DNA of 64,000 nucleotides from Lichenihabitans psoromatis (lineage in GTDB: Bacteria > Pseudomonadota > Alphaproteobacteria > Rhizobiales > Beijerinckiaceae): contig NZ_CP036515.1 in NCBI RefSeq assembly GCF_004323635.1, positions 3,349,501-3,413,500 of the forward strand, given 5' to 3'. The notes beneath the pieces were generated by a model, which saw only the letters and a program-made list of their open reading frames with translations, was not told where the DNA came from and did not search any database. How positions within the stretch are numbered: the first letter of the stretch is position 1; each line of letters starts with the position of its first letter. This document shows positions 16,121-27,086 of the stretch, in pieces. Both the position numbers and the translations under genes were made by a program.

Positions 16121-18550
16121 ATGGACGCACCACCGCTGACGCGCGAGCCGCCGAGCAGCACAGCCAGCACCGGCACCCCGGAAAAGCGCGGGACATTAGG
16201 TTCCGACGAACTGCGCAAGATGAACGCCTATTGGCGTGCCGCCAACTACCTGTCGGTCGGGCAGATCTATCTTTATAATAACCCGCTGCTGCGGGAGCCG
16301 CTGACGCTCGACCACGTCAAGCCGCTGGTCGTCGGCCACTGGGGCACCACGCCGGGACAGAACTTCATCTACGTACACCTGAACAGGGTCATCAAGAAAT
16401 ACGACCTCGACATGTTCTATATCGCGGGGCCTGGTCACGGCGGCCCGGCGCTGGTCGGGAATACCTATTTGGAGGGCACCTACAGCGAGATCTACCCGGA
16501 CATCAGCCAGGATGAGGCCGGGATGAAAAAGCTGTTCACGCAGTTCTCGTTCCCCGGTGGCATCTCAAGCCACGTGGCGCCGACCACTCCGGGCTCGATC
16601 CACGAGGGCGGCGAACTCGGCTATTCGTTGAGCCACGCCTTCGGGGCTGCCTTTGACAATCCCGCTCTGATCGTCGCCTGCGTGATTGGCGACGGCGAGG
16701 CCGAGACCGGACCGCTGGCGACGGCCTGGCAGTCGAACAAGCTGCTGAACCCGGTATCGGACGGGGCCGTGCTGCCGATCCTCCATCTCAACGGCTTCAA
16801 GATCAATAATCCGACGATCCTGGCCCGCATCGAGCACGAGGAACTGGAGCAGTTCTTCCGGGGCTGCGGCTGGATCCCGCTCTTTGTCGAGGGCGACGAC
16901 CCGGACACGATGCATGAGCTAATGGCCGCCACGGTGGAGAAGGCCGTCGAGCAGATCCATCTCATCCAGAAAACCGCTCGCACCGACCCATCCGCCGCGC
17001 GGCCGCGCTGGCCCATGATCGTCCTGCGGTCGCCCAAGGGCTGGACCGGCCCGAAGGTCGTCGACGGGCTCCGGATCGAGGGAACCTCGCGAGCCCATCA
17101 GGTGCCGCTTCTCGTCGATGAGCAGCATCCGCAGCACGTGGCGCTGCTCGAAAGCTGGATGAAGAGCTACAAGGCCGAAGAGCTGTTCGACCGGAACGGG
17201 CGACTTATCCCCGAGCTGGCGGAACTGGCGCCGAAGGGCGACCGCCGGATGGGCGCCAATCCGCACGCCAACGGCGGCCTGCTCTTGCGCGACCTGCGCA
17301 TGCCGGACTTTCGCGACCACGCGGTGACTGTTCCTGCGCCTGGTGCCGTCATGGGCCAGGACACGCTCGTGCTGGGGCATTTCCTGCGCGACGTCGCCAA
17401 GCTGAACCAGGAGCGACGGAACTTTCGAATCTTCGGCCCGGACGAGACACTCTCGAACCTGCTGGGGGCCGTCTTCGAGGTCACCAACCGGCAGTGGGAT
17501 GCCCGAACGGAAAGCATGGACGAGTTCCTCGCGCCGGACGGTCGCGTCGTCGATTCCATGCTGAGCGAGCACCAGTGTGAAGGCTTTTTAGAAGGCTATC
17601 TGCTGACCGGCCGGCACGGCCTGTTCAACAGCTACGAGGCGTTCATCCGCATCGTCGACTCGATGTTCAGCCAGCACGCGAAATGGCTGAAGGTCACGGC
17701 GGAACTGCAGTGGCGTCGCAATATCGCCTCGCTCAACTACCTGCTGGCTTCACACGTCTGGCAGCAGGACCACAACGGCTTCACCCACCAGGACCCCGGC
17801 TTCATCGACCACGTGGTCAACAAGAAGGCCGACATCGTGCGGGTCTACCTGCCGCCGGATGCCAATTGCCTGCTGTCGGTGTTCGACCACTGCCTGCGCA
17901 GCCGCCACTACGTCAACGTGGTGGTGGCGGGCAAGCACGCGCTACCCCAGTGGCTCACCATGGAGGCCGCCGTCATCCATTGCACGGAGGGGATCGGCAT
18001 CTGGCAGTGGGCGAGCAACGACCAGGAGGGGGAGCCGGACGTCGTGATGGCCTGCTGCGGGGATACTCCTACGCTGGAGATCCTGGCGGCCGTCTCAATC
18101 CTCCGGGAGCATCTGCCAGAGCTGAAAATCCGGGTGGTTAACGTCGTCGACCTCATGCGGCTTCAATCGGCGAGCGAGCATCCGCACGGCCTCAGCGACG
18201 CGGATTACGATGCGCTCTTTACCACCGACAAGCACATCGTCTTCGGCTACCACGGTTACCCCTGGCTCATCCATCGGCTGACCTACCGGCGAACCAACCG
18301 CAACCTGCACGTGCGCGGCTACAAGGAAGAGGGCACGATCACGACGCCCTTCGACATGCGTGTGCAGAACGATCTCGACCGGTTCCACCTCGTCCAGGAC
18401 GTCGTGGATCGCCTGCCGCACCTCGGCAGCCGGGGCGCTTACCTCAAGCAGTTCGTCAGGGACAGGCTGATCGAGCACAAGCACTTCATCGAAAAGCACG
18501 GCAAGGACATGCCGGAAATCGTCAACTGGACGTGGGGAAAATCCACATGA
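16121..18550 (+). CDS. xfp: Phosphoketolase (xylulose-5-P/fructose-6-P)
   Basis: A complete 809-residue thiamine-diphosphate enzyme. It splits xylulose 5-phosphate, and often fructose 6-phosphate, with phosphate into acetyl phosphate plus glyceraldehyde 3-phosphate or erythrose 4-phosphate. Signatures are [39 protein letters not shown], the ThDP motif GDGEAETGP...[10 protein letters not shown], and FGPDETLSN in the C-terminal half. The start is ATG 16121. Its stop overlaps the aldolase start (ATGA), so the two are translationally coupled. With acetate kinase at 11.7-13.0 kb it gives a route from sugar phosphate to acetate and ATP without NAD reduction. A regulon motif lies upstream. Confidence 0.95.
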   Translation: MDAPPLTREPPSSTASTGTPEKRGTLGSDELRKMNAYWRAANYLSVGQIYLYNNPLLREPLTLDHVKPLVVGHWGTTPGQNFIYVHLNRVIKKYDLDMFYIAGPGHGGPALVGNTYLEGTYSEIYPDISQDEAGMKKLFTQFSFPGGISSHVAPTTPGSIHEGGELGYSLSHAFGAAFDNPALIVACVIGDGEAETGPLATAWQSNKLLNPVSDGAVLPILHLNGFKINNPTILARIEHEELEQFFRGCGWIPLFVEGDDPDTMHELMAATVEKAVEQIHLIQKTARTDPSAARPRWPMIVLRSPKGWTGPKVVDGLRIEGTSRAHQVPLLVDEQHPQHVALLESWMKSYKAEELFDRNGRLIPELAELAPKGDRRMGANPHANGGLLLRDLRMPDFRDHAVTVPAPGAVMGQDTLVLGHFLRDVAKLNQERRNFRIFGPDETLSNLLGAVFEVTNRQWDARTESMDEFLAPDGRVVDSMLSEHQCEGFLEGYLLTGRHGLFNSYEAFIRIVDSMFSQHAKWLKVTAELQWRRNIASLNYLLASHVWQQDHNGFTHQDPGFIDHVVNKKADIVRVYLPPDANCLLSVFDHCLRSRHYVNVVVAGKHALPQWLTMEAAVIHCTEGIGIWQWASNDQEGEPDVVMACCGDTPTLEILAAVSILREHLPELKIRVVNVVDLMRLQSASEHPHGLSDADYDALFTTDKHIVFGYHGYPWLIHRLTYRRTNRNLHVRGYKEEGTITTPFDMRVQNDLDRFHLVQDVVDRLPHLGSRGAYLKQFVRDRLIEHKHFIEKHGKDMPEIVNWTWGKST

Positions 18551-19578
18551 GAATCCAGGAGCTCGCCGATACGGCAAGGGCGTTGGTGGCCGACCACAAG
18601 GGGCTGCTGGCGATGGACGAGAGCAACGGCACCTGCAACAAGCGTTTCGCCAAGCAATGCATTCCCCAGACTGAGGAGGCCCGGCGCGCCTATCGCGAGC
18701 TGATCGTGACGACGCCCCATCTCGGCGAATGCATCAGCGGCGTGATCCTCTACGACGAGACCATCCGGCAGAGCAAAAAGGATGGGTCGCCGTTTATCGA
18801 AGTCATCCGAGAGGCCGGCATCATCCCCGGCATCAAGGTCGACATCGGCGCCAAGGATCTGGCGGGTCATCCCGGCGAGAAGATCACCGAGGGGCTGGAC
18901 GGTCTACGGGACCGGCTCAAGGCGTATTTTGCGATGGGCGCCCGCTTCGCCAAGTGGCGCGCCGTCATCGCGCTCGGGGACTGCCTGCCGACCCAAGCCT
19001 GTATCGAGACCAATGCGCACGCTTTGGCCCGCTATGCGGCCCTATGCCAGGAAGCCGGTCTGGTCCCGATCGTCGAGCCGGAGGTGCTGATGGCCGGCGA
19101 TCACACGATGGAGCAGTGCCGCGCCACGACCGAGCAGGTTCTGCTCAACGTGTTTGAACAACTTCACCTGCAAGGCGTGGTGCTGGAAGGCTTGATCCTC
19201 AAACCCAACATGATCCTTCCCGGCTTGACTTGTCCGCAGCAGGACGCCGTGGAAGAGGTGGCCGACGCGACGGTGCGCTGCCTGTTGCACGCCGTCCCGG
19301 CCGCCGTTCCGGGCATTGCCTTCCTGTCGGGCGGCCAGTCCGCGAAACTCGCATCGGCGCGCCTCAACGCGATGAACAGCCGTTCCAAACCACGGGCGGC
19401 GCCGCTGCCTTGGGCCCTGGCCTTTTCCTACGCCCGCGCCATCCAGCAGCCGGCCCTGGAGATCTGGCGCGGCAGGCAGTCGAACGTGGTCGCGGCGCAG
19501 CGCGCTTTGCACCATCGGGCGCAATGCAACGTGGCGGCACGCCGTGGCGCCTATCGTGAAGCAATGGAAAGCATGTGA
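18547..19578 (+). CDS. Class I fructose-bisphosphate aldolase
   Basis: A 343-residue Schiff-base aldolase interconverting fructose 1,6-bisphosphate with dihydroxyacetone phosphate and glyceraldehyde 3-phosphate. Key sequence includes [45 protein letters not shown] and the lysine of [14 protein letters not shown], followed by FLSGGQS. The start at 18547 overlaps the xfp stop as ATGA and is preferred over ATG 18532. In the xfp operon it can condense the triose phosphates back to hexose phosphate, which would feed carbon into a phosphoketolase cycle. Confidence 0.93.
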   Translation: MRIQELADTARALVADHKGLLAMDESNGTCNKRFAKQCIPQTEEARRAYRELIVTTPHLGECISGVILYDETIRQSKKDGSPFIEVIREAGIIPGIKVDIGAKDLAGHPGEKITEGLDGLRDRLKAYFAMGARFAKWRAVIALGDCLPTQACIETNAHALARYAALCQEAGLVPIVEPEVLMAGDHTMEQCRATTEQVLLNVFEQLHLQGVVLEGLILKPNMILPGLTCPQQDAVEEVADATVRCLLHAVPAAVPGIAFLSGGQSAKLASARLNAMNSRSKPRAAPLPWALAFSYARAIQQPALEIWRGRQSNVVAAQRALHHRAQCNVAARRGAYREAMESM

Positions 19579-19787
19579 TACAGGCTCGGTTCTAAGCTCA
19601 AGCGACCGAGGTGTGGGGAGGCCGCGGGGGCTCTGAGTCGATCCGGCGGGTCGCGGTGCGATTGGGGAGAATCAGAGTGCGCCGACAGGATGACCGAACA
19701 CCGGTAAGAGAGACCACCCTCAAGGCTCTTGACGCGCTGTTCGCACCTTGATTGCCGCGCTGCCAATGCCACTCGGTCTGGCATTCA

Positions 19788-20102
19788 TCACCTCATCAAC
19801 TCCGACGTGAGCCGCGACTGGGGCCAAAGAGAGGTTTGGGAAAGGTCCGGCTCCAAAATCATGGGCCTCGGTGCAATGGCCTCGAAACTCTTGGCCAACC
19901 TCTCGGCCGAGACCATCGCCGCTCGTGCGTTAGGCGAAGTCCCAGAACCGAGCAGCTCCCGTGAGTTCTCCCCGTCGGTCGCTGGTGTTCGAAAGACGAG
20001 AAACCGGGTCAATCCACCAATTTCCCCGACCGACAGCTGAAATGCGTCGGTGCCGCACGTTAACTCTCCATTGGGCGTCATTCTCCACATCAAATGCTGC
20101 AT
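19788..20102 (-). CDS. Hypothetical protein
   Basis: A 104-residue protein beginning MQHLMWRMTPNGELTCGTDAF, with GEIGGLTRFLVFR and a C-terminal helix (ARAAMVSAERLAKSF). I chose the ATG at 20102 because AAAGGGGGG precedes it at good spacing; the upstream ATG at 20168 has none. It looks like a small cytoplasmic rhizobial protein of unknown function, with no cysteine cluster or DNA-binding motif. It is convergent with the aldolase gene. The 209 bases between its start and the GH65 stop hold nothing recognisable. Confidence 0.5.
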   Translation of the reverse strand: MQHLMWRMTPNGELTCGTDAFQLSVGEIGGLTRFLVFRTPATDGENSRELLGSGTSPNARAAMVSAERLAKSFEAIAPRPMILEPDLSQTSLWPQSRLTSELMR

Positions 20103-20316
20103 GGAAGTCCCCCCTTTAGAAAAAGTGTCCCAAGCTAGCATCGTGGCCCGACCACGGTCCCAGAACATTACTTGCTGTGCCAGGCTGAGGAACCATCGGA
20201 ATCTACCTACTGCGATGACCCAAACGGAGAATTCGCAGCGCTTTCGGTCCGCGCGAGTCTCTCGGCGTCGTCAGAGGCCCTATGCCTGGTGCCAAAGCTC
20301 CAGCGTGGTACGGCTT

Positions 20317-22683
20317 CTAGCTGACACCCGCCGACACAGGCCTGCAGCTTGCTTCGGTTTTTCCCTTCGATTGATGAATGCCTGTGACGCTTCGACTTTC
20401 AACGTCGATCTCGAGCGGAATGCCGCGTCGGAGCTCATAGGGTTCTCCACCGATGAAAATCGTCATCGGCTCTCCGGCCTCCAGCGTGGCTTCGATCAGG
20501 GTTTTGGCTTGTTCGACCCTGACCTTCAGCGTGCGGCGGCGCCACTGGACGCTGAAGGCAAGGCTGGTCCAGCCGCGGGGCAGTTTCGGGTCGAGCGCGA
20601 TGCCGTCGCGGCGGACCGACAAGCCAGCAAAGCCGAAGACGGCCATAATCCAAAGCCCTCCAAGCGCCGCAATGTGGACGCCGCCGTCGATTGCCACTTT
20701 AGTGTCCGAGAGGTCGATCGCGGCGGTTTCCAGGAAATAGCGGAGTGCCGCTTCGCTCGCGCCCAAGCGCGCGGCCACGAGGCCGTGCATGGCTTTGCTC
20801 AATGAGCTGCCATGGCTGCACCGGTGCTCATAGTAGCGGAAATTTGCCACCGCGCTCTCGCCTCTGAATTCCTCCGGCAGTAAGCCCAAAAGCGCGACGA
20901 CATCGGCCTGCTTGACCACCTGTGATCGCTGCGTCCGCTCCCGCCCCAGCACCACGTCCATCGGGACCGAGCGGCCCGCGTAGTCAGCAAGATCAATGTC
21001 CTCGAGCACAAAATAGCCCGCGAACTGCTCGAACAGACCGGTTTTCGGATCGAGCCCGGTCGCGATGGTGTCCGCCACGGCCCGCCACCGCTTAAGTTCG
21101 GCCTCGTCGAGCTTCAAGCGTTCGGCAAGGTTGGCCCAGCGATCTGGCCATCGCTTCCTCAACAATGCTGCGACATCGATCGCGCGGTGGATGTTCCACC
21201 GCGCCATGACGTTGGTGAAGGCGTTATCGTCGATATGCTCGTGATATTCGTCGGGTCCGATGACGCCACGGATATGGCATAGCCCGTCTGCTTCGGGCTG
21301 GGCACGGCTTGTCCAGAACCGCCCCGTTTCCAGGAGGATCTCGGCCCCGGCGTCGAGCAGAAAGTCCTCGTCCCCGGTGGCTTCCCAATAATGCCAGACC
21401 GCATAAGCCACGTCGGCGCTGATGTGCTGCTCCTGCGTGCCGCAGAGGATCTTGATAATCGTGCGATCCGGACCAACCGCCTGCGTCGGCGTCATCTCGG
21501 CCCCTGTGTCGGCGGATTCCCAGGCGTAGAAGGCGCCGCGCCAACCCATGCCGGCCGCCTTAGCCCGCGCGCCATCGAGGGTATGAAAACGGTACATCAA
21601 CAAGGCACGCGCCGCTTCGGGCCAGGTCAGGGTGTAAAAAGGCAGCAGGAAGATCTCGGTGTCCCAGAACACATGGCCACGATAATCGTCGCCGGTCAGC
21701 GCGCGTGCCCCGATCGAGACGTGCTCGTCGTCCGGATTGGCGGCGCTATTCAGGTGATACAGTGCAAAGCGGAGGACTTTCTGCGCCGTCGCATCACCTT
21801 CGACCGTGACGTCGCTGAACTGCCAGCGCGACGACCAGACCGCATCATGAGCCGCGAGCATGCCGCGCCAGCCGATCCGTTCTGCATTCCGGAGCTTGTC
21901 CCGGGCCGCATTTCCCGCATCGATGGTCTTGACGTCGCTGCGGACGATCGCGACCGACCGCTCGAAACACACGGTTTGGCCGGGCTGCGTGGTCCACGAC
22001 CAAGCCCATTTGAATTGACCGAGAGACGTGGGCTTAACATCACGGCCATCGATCTGGAGTAACGCTGCGGCCGCCATCCCGAGGCCCTTGCCGGAATGGG
22101 CGGTATGCCAAACTCCCAGTTCCTGATCCAAATGATCGCTCAGCAGCCCCAGGCCAACGCCTTCGCAAGAGGCCTCGACCGTGACATCGACTACACCGGT
22201 CTCAACCATCATGTGAATCAGTTGCAGCCCAAGCCCGCGCTCGCTCATCGAGACCAGACGTAAGGTCTTCAGATGAAGGTTGAGGTCCGCCGTCTTCAAT
22301 CGGCTGCTTTCACTAAGCAAGGCGCCTCGCCGCACGTCCAGCGTCATGCGATGCGACAGTACTTCGCCGGGGTGACGCACCATCGGCACGCCGTTGACCA
22401 GAAGACGCACCTGCAACCAATCCGGGGCTGGAACGAGCCCCGGTGTCGCGTGCTCGGTATCGGGAGTGTCGAACAGTCCGGCCACATAGGTCCGGGCCGG
22501 AGCGACCCAGCGGGTGCCACGGGTCGTCGCGCGTCCACCCCTGACGCCGAGAAAGCCGTTGCTGATCGCGAAACGCGACTCGACACTGGTTTCGCGAAGC
22601 GGATCGAAGCCATCCGCGATGAAGACCCAGGCAGGGTCGGCAGTCGGCGCGAGCAGTTGGTCCATGCTTTTCGGCCCGGTCAT
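20317..22683 (-). CDS. Glycoside hydrolase family 65 disaccharide phosphorylase
   Basis: A 788-residue GH65 enzyme, expected to split trehalose, maltose or kojibiose with phosphate into beta-glucose 1-phosphate and glucose. The N-terminal beta-sandwich begins around VESRFAISNGFLGVRGG. The barrel has DDYRGHVFWDTEIFLLPF, the general acid Glu at about 479 in GPDEYHEHIDDNAFTN, and KQADVVALL. A small C-terminal beta domain follows. Its ATG overlaps the stop of the beta-phosphoglucomutase-like gene (ATGA). This pairing is diagnostic for a phosphorylase because beta-glucose 1-phosphate needs that mutase. Which disaccharide is used cannot be decided. Confidence 0.9.
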   Translation of the reverse strand: MTGPKSMDQLLAPTADPAWVFIADGFDPLRETSVESRFAISNGFLGVRGGRATTRGTRWVAPARTYVAGLFDTPDTEHATPGLVPAPDWLQVRLLVNGVPMVRHPGEVLSHRMTLDVRRGALLSESSRLKTADLNLHLKTLRLVSMSERGLGLQLIHMMVETGVVDVTVEASCEGVGLGLLSDHLDQELGVWHTAHSGKGLGMAAAALLQIDGRDVKPTSLGQFKWAWSWTTQPGQTVCFERSVAIVRSDVKTIDAGNAARDKLRNAERIGWRGMLAAHDAVWSSRWQFSDVTVEGDATAQKVLRFALYHLNSAANPDDEHVSIGARALTGDDYRGHVFWDTEIFLLPFYTLTWPEAARALLMYRFHTLDGARAKAAGMGWRGAFYAWESADTGAEMTPTQAVGPDRTIIKILCGTQEQHISADVAYAVWHYWEATGDEDFLLDAGAEILLETGRFWTSRAQPEADGLCHIRGVIGPDEYHEHIDDNAFTNVMARWNIHRAIDVAALLRKRWPDRWANLAERLKLDEAELKRWRAVADTIATGLDPKTGLFEQFAGYFVLEDIDLADYAGRSVPMDVVLGRERTQRSQVVKQADVVALLGLLPEEFRGESAVANFRYYEHRCSHGSSLSKAMHGLVAARLGASEAALRYFLETAAIDLSDTKVAIDGGVHIAALGGLWIMAVFGFAGLSVRRDGIALDPKLPRGWTSLAFSVQWRRRTLKVRVEQAKTLIEATLEAGEPMTIFIGGEPYELRRGIPLEIDVESRSVTGIHQSKGKTEASCRPVSAGVS

Positions 22684-23420
22684 GCCGCCACCTGGCGAAG
22701 TCGGACGCCCGTCAAGGCGTCGATGGCAATGGCGTCGAGGCTCGTCACGACGAGATCGGCGCCAGCCGCCTGCAGCAGGGCTGCATCGTCCTGGCGGGCG
22801 ACGCCGAGCGCTCCCATGCCGCCGCTGCGGGCTGCCTCAATTCCGGCGGGAGCATCCTCGACGATGAGGCAGTTTGCTGGCGCGACGTGCAGGGCCGCCG
22901 CAGCCAGCAGGAAGATCTCCGGATCCGGTTTGCCCTTCTTGACATCGCGCCCGCAGACATTGGCATCGAACATATCAAGCAGGCTCTCGCCGGAAGGCAG
23001 ACGGATGGTCTTCATCATCCCGTTGGCGTTCTTCGAGGACGAGGCAACAGCGATGGGCCACCCCAGCGTACGCACCGACGCGACGAAACGGAGCGCATCG
23101 GGGAAGGCCTCGACCTCTCCGGCCGCGATCAAATCCTCCAGGCGTTTCTGCTTCCGCGCGGCGTAGACGGTAACTTTCCGCGCGGCATCGGGCACCCCGA
23201 GCGCCTCCAAGGCCGCGCGAGCCCCGGCGAGGCGCGGCTTGCCCGCGACCTCGGCCTGGTACAGGGCGGTCGTGAAACGGCCCGGATCGGCGAAGCCTTC
23301 CAGCGCCTCGCGCCAGGCTTGCTCATGCGGGGACGCCAGCAGGACGCCGTCGACATCGAAGATGACAGCCGTCAGCTTTGCGGACTGCGAGGGCGGATTC
23401 GGTGAAGCGCGATCGTTCAT
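22680..23420 (-). CDS. Beta-phosphoglucomutase-like HAD hydrolase
   Basis: A 246-residue HAD-superfamily protein. Motif I is VIFDVDGVL with the nucleophile and acid/base Asp pair. The helical cap (AWREALEGF, QKRLEDLI) follows. Motif II is VASSSKN, motif III lysine KKGKPDPEIF, and motif IV VEDAPAGIEAA. This arrangement is that of beta-phosphoglucomutases, which convert beta-glucose 1-phosphate to glucose 6-phosphate. The overlap with the GH65 gene strongly supports that job. I chose ATG 23420 (MNDRASP) because an AAGGTC element precedes it; ATG 23441 is possible. Confidence 0.85.
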   Translation of the reverse strand: MNDRASPNPPSQSAKLTAVIFDVDGVLLASPHEQAWREALEGFADPGRFTTALYQAEVAGKPRLAGARAALEALGVPDAARKVTVYAARKQKRLEDLIAAGEVEAFPDALRFVASVRTLGWPIAVASSSKNANGMMKTIRLPSGESLLDMFDANVCGRDVKKGKPDPEIFLLAAAALHVAPANCLIVEDAPAGIEAARSGGMGALGVARQDDAALLQAAGADLVVTSLDAIAIDALTGVRLRQVAA

Positions 23421-23451
23421 GGGATGGGACCTTGAGGGCATGGCGAGGCCG

Positions 23452-24321
23452 TCAGGCCGTCAGTTCGCGCCGGATGGCCTGGAGTTGCTGCTGGCGCTCG
23501 GCGCTGACCTTGGGATAGCTCATGTCGAGCCCCTCGAGCGTGTCGACCACGATCTGGGAGACAATCAGGCGGGCATTCTCCTTGTCGTCCGCCGGAACCA
23601 CATACCAAGGTGAATGCTCTGTGCTCGTTGCACTGAGGCACTGTTCATAGGCGGTTTGGTATTGCTTCCAGGACTTCCGTTCCTCGACGTCAGCGAGGCT
23701 GAATTTCCAGTTCTTGTCGGGCTCGTCGATCCGCGCCAGGAACCGCTTGCACTGTTCGTCCTTCGACAAATGCAGGAAAAACTTGACGATGCGGGTGCCG
23801 TTCGCGTGGAGGTGCTGCTCCAAATCGACGATCGAGCGATAGCGGTCGTGCCACATCTTGCCGTCGTGGCGGGGCGCGTCCGGGATGCCTTCGCTGTGAA
23901 GAATGTCGCGATGGACCCGGACGATCAAAACTTCCTCGTAATAGGAGCGGTTGAAGATGCCGATCCGTCCCCGTTCCGGCAGATCGCGGGTTGTGCGCCA
24001 GAGAAAGTCGTGTTCCAGTTCGGTCGCGCTCGGGTGCTTGAAGCTGAAGACCTGACAGCCCTGCGGATTGACGCCCGACATCACATGCCTGATCGCGCCA
24101 TCCTTGCCGGCCGCATCCATGGCCTGAAAAATCAGCAGCACGGCGTAGTGGTTAGACGCGTAGTGCATGTGCTGCAGCGCGCTTAATTTCTCGATATGTT
24201 CCGCTAGAAGCTGCTTGTACTGCTCGCTCGATTTGTAGACGGGATCGGTGACGGTCGGCCATTGCTTGAGATCGACGTTGTCGCCTTCACGCACCCGAAA
24301 GTGCTTTGTATGGATTTTCAT
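23452..24321 (-). CDS. ppk2: Polyphosphate kinase 2 family protein
   Basis: A 289-residue PPK2 enzyme, which moves phosphate from polyphosphate to nucleotides (ADP, AMP or GDP depending on class). Walker A is [14 protein letters not shown], and the lid and Walker B region is [14 protein letters not shown]. The conserved [19 protein letters not shown] and [13 protein letters not shown] are also present. Homology starts at [10 protein letters not shown], so the start is ATG 24321; the open frame upstream overlaps the ATPase gene and is not family-like. Its place after a P-type ATPase suggests it supplies nucleotide triphosphate from polyphosphate when ATP is short. Confidence 0.9.
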   Translation of the reverse strand: MKIHTKHFRVREGDNVDLKQWPTVTDPVYKSSEQYKQLLAEHIEKLSALQHMHYASNHYAVLLIFQAMDAAGKDGAIRHVMSGVNPQGCQVFSFKHPSATELEHDFLWRTTRDLPERGRIGIFNRSYYEEVLIVRVHRDILHSEGIPDAPRHDGKMWHDRYRSIVDLEQHLHANGTRIVKFFLHLSKDEQCKRFLARIDEPDKNWKFSLADVEERKSWKQYQTAYEQCLSATSTEHSPWYVVPADDKENARLIVSQIVVDTLEGLDMSYPKVSAERQQQLQAIRRELTA

Positions 24322-24403
24322 CGTCGTTCCTTCGGCTGTTTGTGGCACATCGTCCGTCGTCGCTGCGCGTGTCCGCGTCTGACGCGCCGACGGCTTCAGG
24401 CTC

Positions 24404-26956
24404 TCACGCGGCGGCTGCGGGCGTAACGACGGTTTTGCCGGCACCTTGTGGCTGACTGTCCTTCCTCGGCTTCTCGTCCTTCTTGACGTCATCGAGAATG
24501 CGATAGGTGAGCAGCTTTGCCCGATCGTTCACGAGCGCCCAGGCCAAGGCATAGCCCCAAACCAGCAGGGCCCAATACCAGGCCAGAGGAGTCACCAGGC
24601 CGAAGCCAAAGATCGCAATCAGGGTCGCGACTACCTGGGTTCCGAGCACCGCCATCCAGAGAATCTTGGCCGGGCGAATGGACCAGAACGGGCCGCGCGT
24701 CCGCGTCAGGAAGATGGTGAGATGTCCGGCGACCGACAGCTTCAGATACATGAGCGTCTGGATATGCGGCCGGTCGATGTGAAAGACGCGCTCGCCAAGG
24801 TAGAATAGGCCAAAGGCCGAGATCACGCCGAGCACGCCCAGGACCGTGGACACGCCGAGGACCACGCGCATGTTCCAGGCTTCGGGCTCGTCCCTGTACT
24901 GGACGTTGTCGTAGGCGATCGAGAGGATCGCTCCGTCGTTCAGCAGCGCCAGCATGACGATCATGACTGCCGTGAGCGGATAGAAGTTGAACACCAGGAT
25001 CGCGAGCGTCATGAAGAACAGCACCCGCAGCGTCTCGGCGATCCGGTAGATCGCATAGCTGTTCATGCGTTGGAAGATGCGGCGACTTTCCTTGATGGCG
25101 TCGATGATCACCGACAGGCCCGGGGTCAGCAGCACGATCGAGGCGGCCGCACGGGCCGCATCGGTGGCGCCCGAAACCGCGATCCCGCAGTCCGCCTTCT
25201 TCAGCGCGGGCGCGTCGTTGACGCCATCGCCCGTCATGCCGACGATGTGCCCGCGCTTCTGAAGCACGTCCACGATGTGGAACTTGTGCTCGGGAAACAC
25301 CTGGGCGAACCCGTCCGCGTCCTCGATTGATTTGGCGACCGCCAGGGTTTCGTCGCGCTTGGCGTCGCCGAGGCCGGCGCCGTCGAGGATATCGGCTCCC
25401 ATGTCCAGCGTCTTGGCGGTCTCACGGGCGATGGCAAGCGCGTCACCGGTCACCATCTTGATCTTCACGCCCATTTGGCGCGCGGTGGCGACCGTGGCTT
25501 TGGCGTCCTCGCGCGGGGGATCGAATAATGACAGGACGCCGACCAGCTGCCATTTGCCATCGCCATCCGCACGGGCCACGCCGAGCGCGCGGAAGCCGCG
25601 CGCCGCGAAATCGTCGACCGCCTTGTCGATGGCGGTCTTCACGGCCGCGGCATTGTCCGCCATCTTGAGGATGACCTGAGGCGCCCCCTTCGCCACCTTG
25701 AAGGTGCTGCCGTCCGCGGCCTTGACGGTCGCCTCGGTTCGCTTGTGCACGGCATCGAACGGCGTGAAATGCAGGACCTCATAGGCCTGCAACACTTTAG
25801 CATCCTTCAATCCGCCCAGGACCGCCAGATCGATGGTGTCGTCATTGTCGGCGCGCGAGGCGAGCGCGGCATTCAGGACCACCTGATCTGCCGTCATGTC
25901 GTCGACGGCAAAGGGGTCGCCCAGCGTCAGCTTGTTCTGTGTCAGCGTCCCGGTCTTGTCGGCGCAAAGCATGTCCACGCCAGCGAGTTCCTCGATGGCC
26001 ACAAGGCGGCTCACGATCGCCTGCTTCTTGGCGAGCAGGCGCGCCCCGACCGCCATAGTGACCGATAAGACGGTCGGCATCGCCACAGGAATGGCCGCGA
26101 CCGTCAGCACCAGGGCGAATTGCAGGGTCGAGAGGATCGGGTCGCCGCGGTAGAGCGCCACCGCGATGATGACCGCCACCAGGGCGACAGCCAGAACGAT
26201 GAGGTAGTTGCCGATTTTCAGCACGGCCTTCTGGAAATGGCTGACCGTGACGGCCGTCTCGACCAGTTCGGCGGTCTTGCCGAAATAGGTCTTCGTCCCC
26301 GTGGCATAGACCAGCGCGCCGATCTCGCCGCGCCGCAGGATAGAACCGGAAAACACCGCGTCGCCGGGTTTCCGCGTGGCGGGCAACGATTCTCCGGTCA
26401 GCGCCGACTGATCGACAGAAATCTCGTCGCCGTCCAACAACCGGGCGTCCGCCGGCACGATATCGCCCAGGCGTAATCGAATGACATCGCCCGGCACCAA
26501 CTCCCGCGCGGCCGGCGTCACCCATTTGCCATCCCGCTTGACCCTGGCTTTGATGGCGAGCCTCGCCTTCAGCGCCTCGATGGCATTGCCGGCTTGGCGT
26601 TCTTCCCAAAAACCCACGCAGGCATTGGCGACGAGCAACAAGAGGATGATGAAGAAATCCGGCCAGTGCCGAACGACTGCTGAAAGCACGACCGCAATTT
26701 CGATCATCCAGGGGATGGGACCCCAGAAATACGAGAGGAACTTCAGCAGTGGATTGACGGTCTTCTCGGCGATCTCGTTCGGCCCGTATTGGGTCAGCCG
26801 CTTGTCTGCCTCGGACTGCGTGAGCCCATCCGGCGACGAGCCGAGCCTGTTCTCGACCTCCGGCAGGGGAAGTGTCTTGAGATCGTCGGCGGCCTTAATG
26901 GTCGGATCCGATTTGGCATCGCGAGCCTTCGCCTGATCCTTGTCGAGCGTCGCCAT
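24404..26956 (-). CDS. Plasma-membrane-type P-type H+-ATPase
   Basis: An 850-residue type IIIA P-type ATPase, which pumps protons out of the cytoplasm at the cost of ATP. The cation-transporter N-domain (residues about 30-100) is followed by M1-M2. The actuator loop has TGES. The phosphorylation site is [13 protein letters not shown] with Asp 333. The hinge is [21 protein letters not shown]. About ten transmembrane helices are present, and a Lys/Glu/Asp-rich tail ends the protein. This is the proton-pump branch found in plants, fungi and some bacteria. It is the first gene of a series running through PPK2, the HAD mutase and GH65, downstream of regulon motif copy 7. The role is probably acid or energy-stress pH homeostasis. 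Confidence 0.92.
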   Translation of the reverse strand: MATLDKDQAKARDAKSDPTIKAADDLKTLPLPEVENRLGSSPDGLTQSEADKRLTQYGPNEIAEKTVNPLLKFLSYFWGPIPWMIEIAVVLSAVVRHWPDFFIILLLLVANACVGFWEERQAGNAIEALKARLAIKARVKRDGKWVTPAARELVPGDVIRLRLGDIVPADARLLDGDEISVDQSALTGESLPATRKPGDAVFSGSILRRGEIGALVYATGTKTYFGKTAELVETAVTVSHFQKAVLKIGNYLIVLAVALVAVIIAVALYRGDPILSTLQFALVLTVAAIPVAMPTVLSVTMAVGARLLAKKQAIVSRLVAIEELAGVDMLCADKTGTLTQNKLTLGDPFAVDDMTADQVVLNAALASRADNDDTIDLAVLGGLKDAKVLQAYEVLHFTPFDAVHKRTEATVKAADGSTFKVAKGAPQVILKMADNAAAVKTAIDKAVDDFAARGFRALGVARADGDGKWQLVGVLSLFDPPREDAKATVATARQMGVKIKMVTGDALAIARETAKTLDMGADILDGAGLGDAKRDETLAVAKSIEDADGFAQVFPEHKFHIVDVLQKRGHIVGMTGDGVNDAPALKKADCGIAVSGATDAARAAASIVLLTPGLSVIIDAIKESRRIFQRMNSYAIYRIAETLRVLFFMTLAILVFNFYPLTAVMIVMLALLNDGAILSIAYDNVQYRDEPEAWNMRVVLGVSTVLGVLGVISAFGLFYLGERVFHIDRPHIQTLMYLKLSVAGHLTIFLTRTRGPFWSIRPAKILWMAVLGTQVVATLIAIFGFGLVTPLAWYWALLVWGYALAWALVNDRAKLLTYRILDDVKKDEKPRKDSQPQGAGKTVVTPAAAA

Positions 26957-27068
26957 GGGGCTCTTCCAGTTTTCGTGCGCAAAAGGGGGCCTGGGCAGCG
27001 TGAGGTCGACGGTCGCTCGCGCCGACCCGAAGCCAGCTAACGCTATGCACCGGGCGCTGCGTTCGAAA

Positions 27069-27086
27069 AGGATCGGAAACTACTCA
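27069..27086 (-). promoter_or_regulatory. Regulon motif copy 7
   Basis: On the minus strand it reads TGAGTAGTTTCCGATCCT, identical to copy 3. It lies about 112 bp upstream of the proton ATPase and overlaps the TAG stop codon of the tpiA-like gene. The motif may therefore have arisen or been carried with that boundary. Confidence 0.6.
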
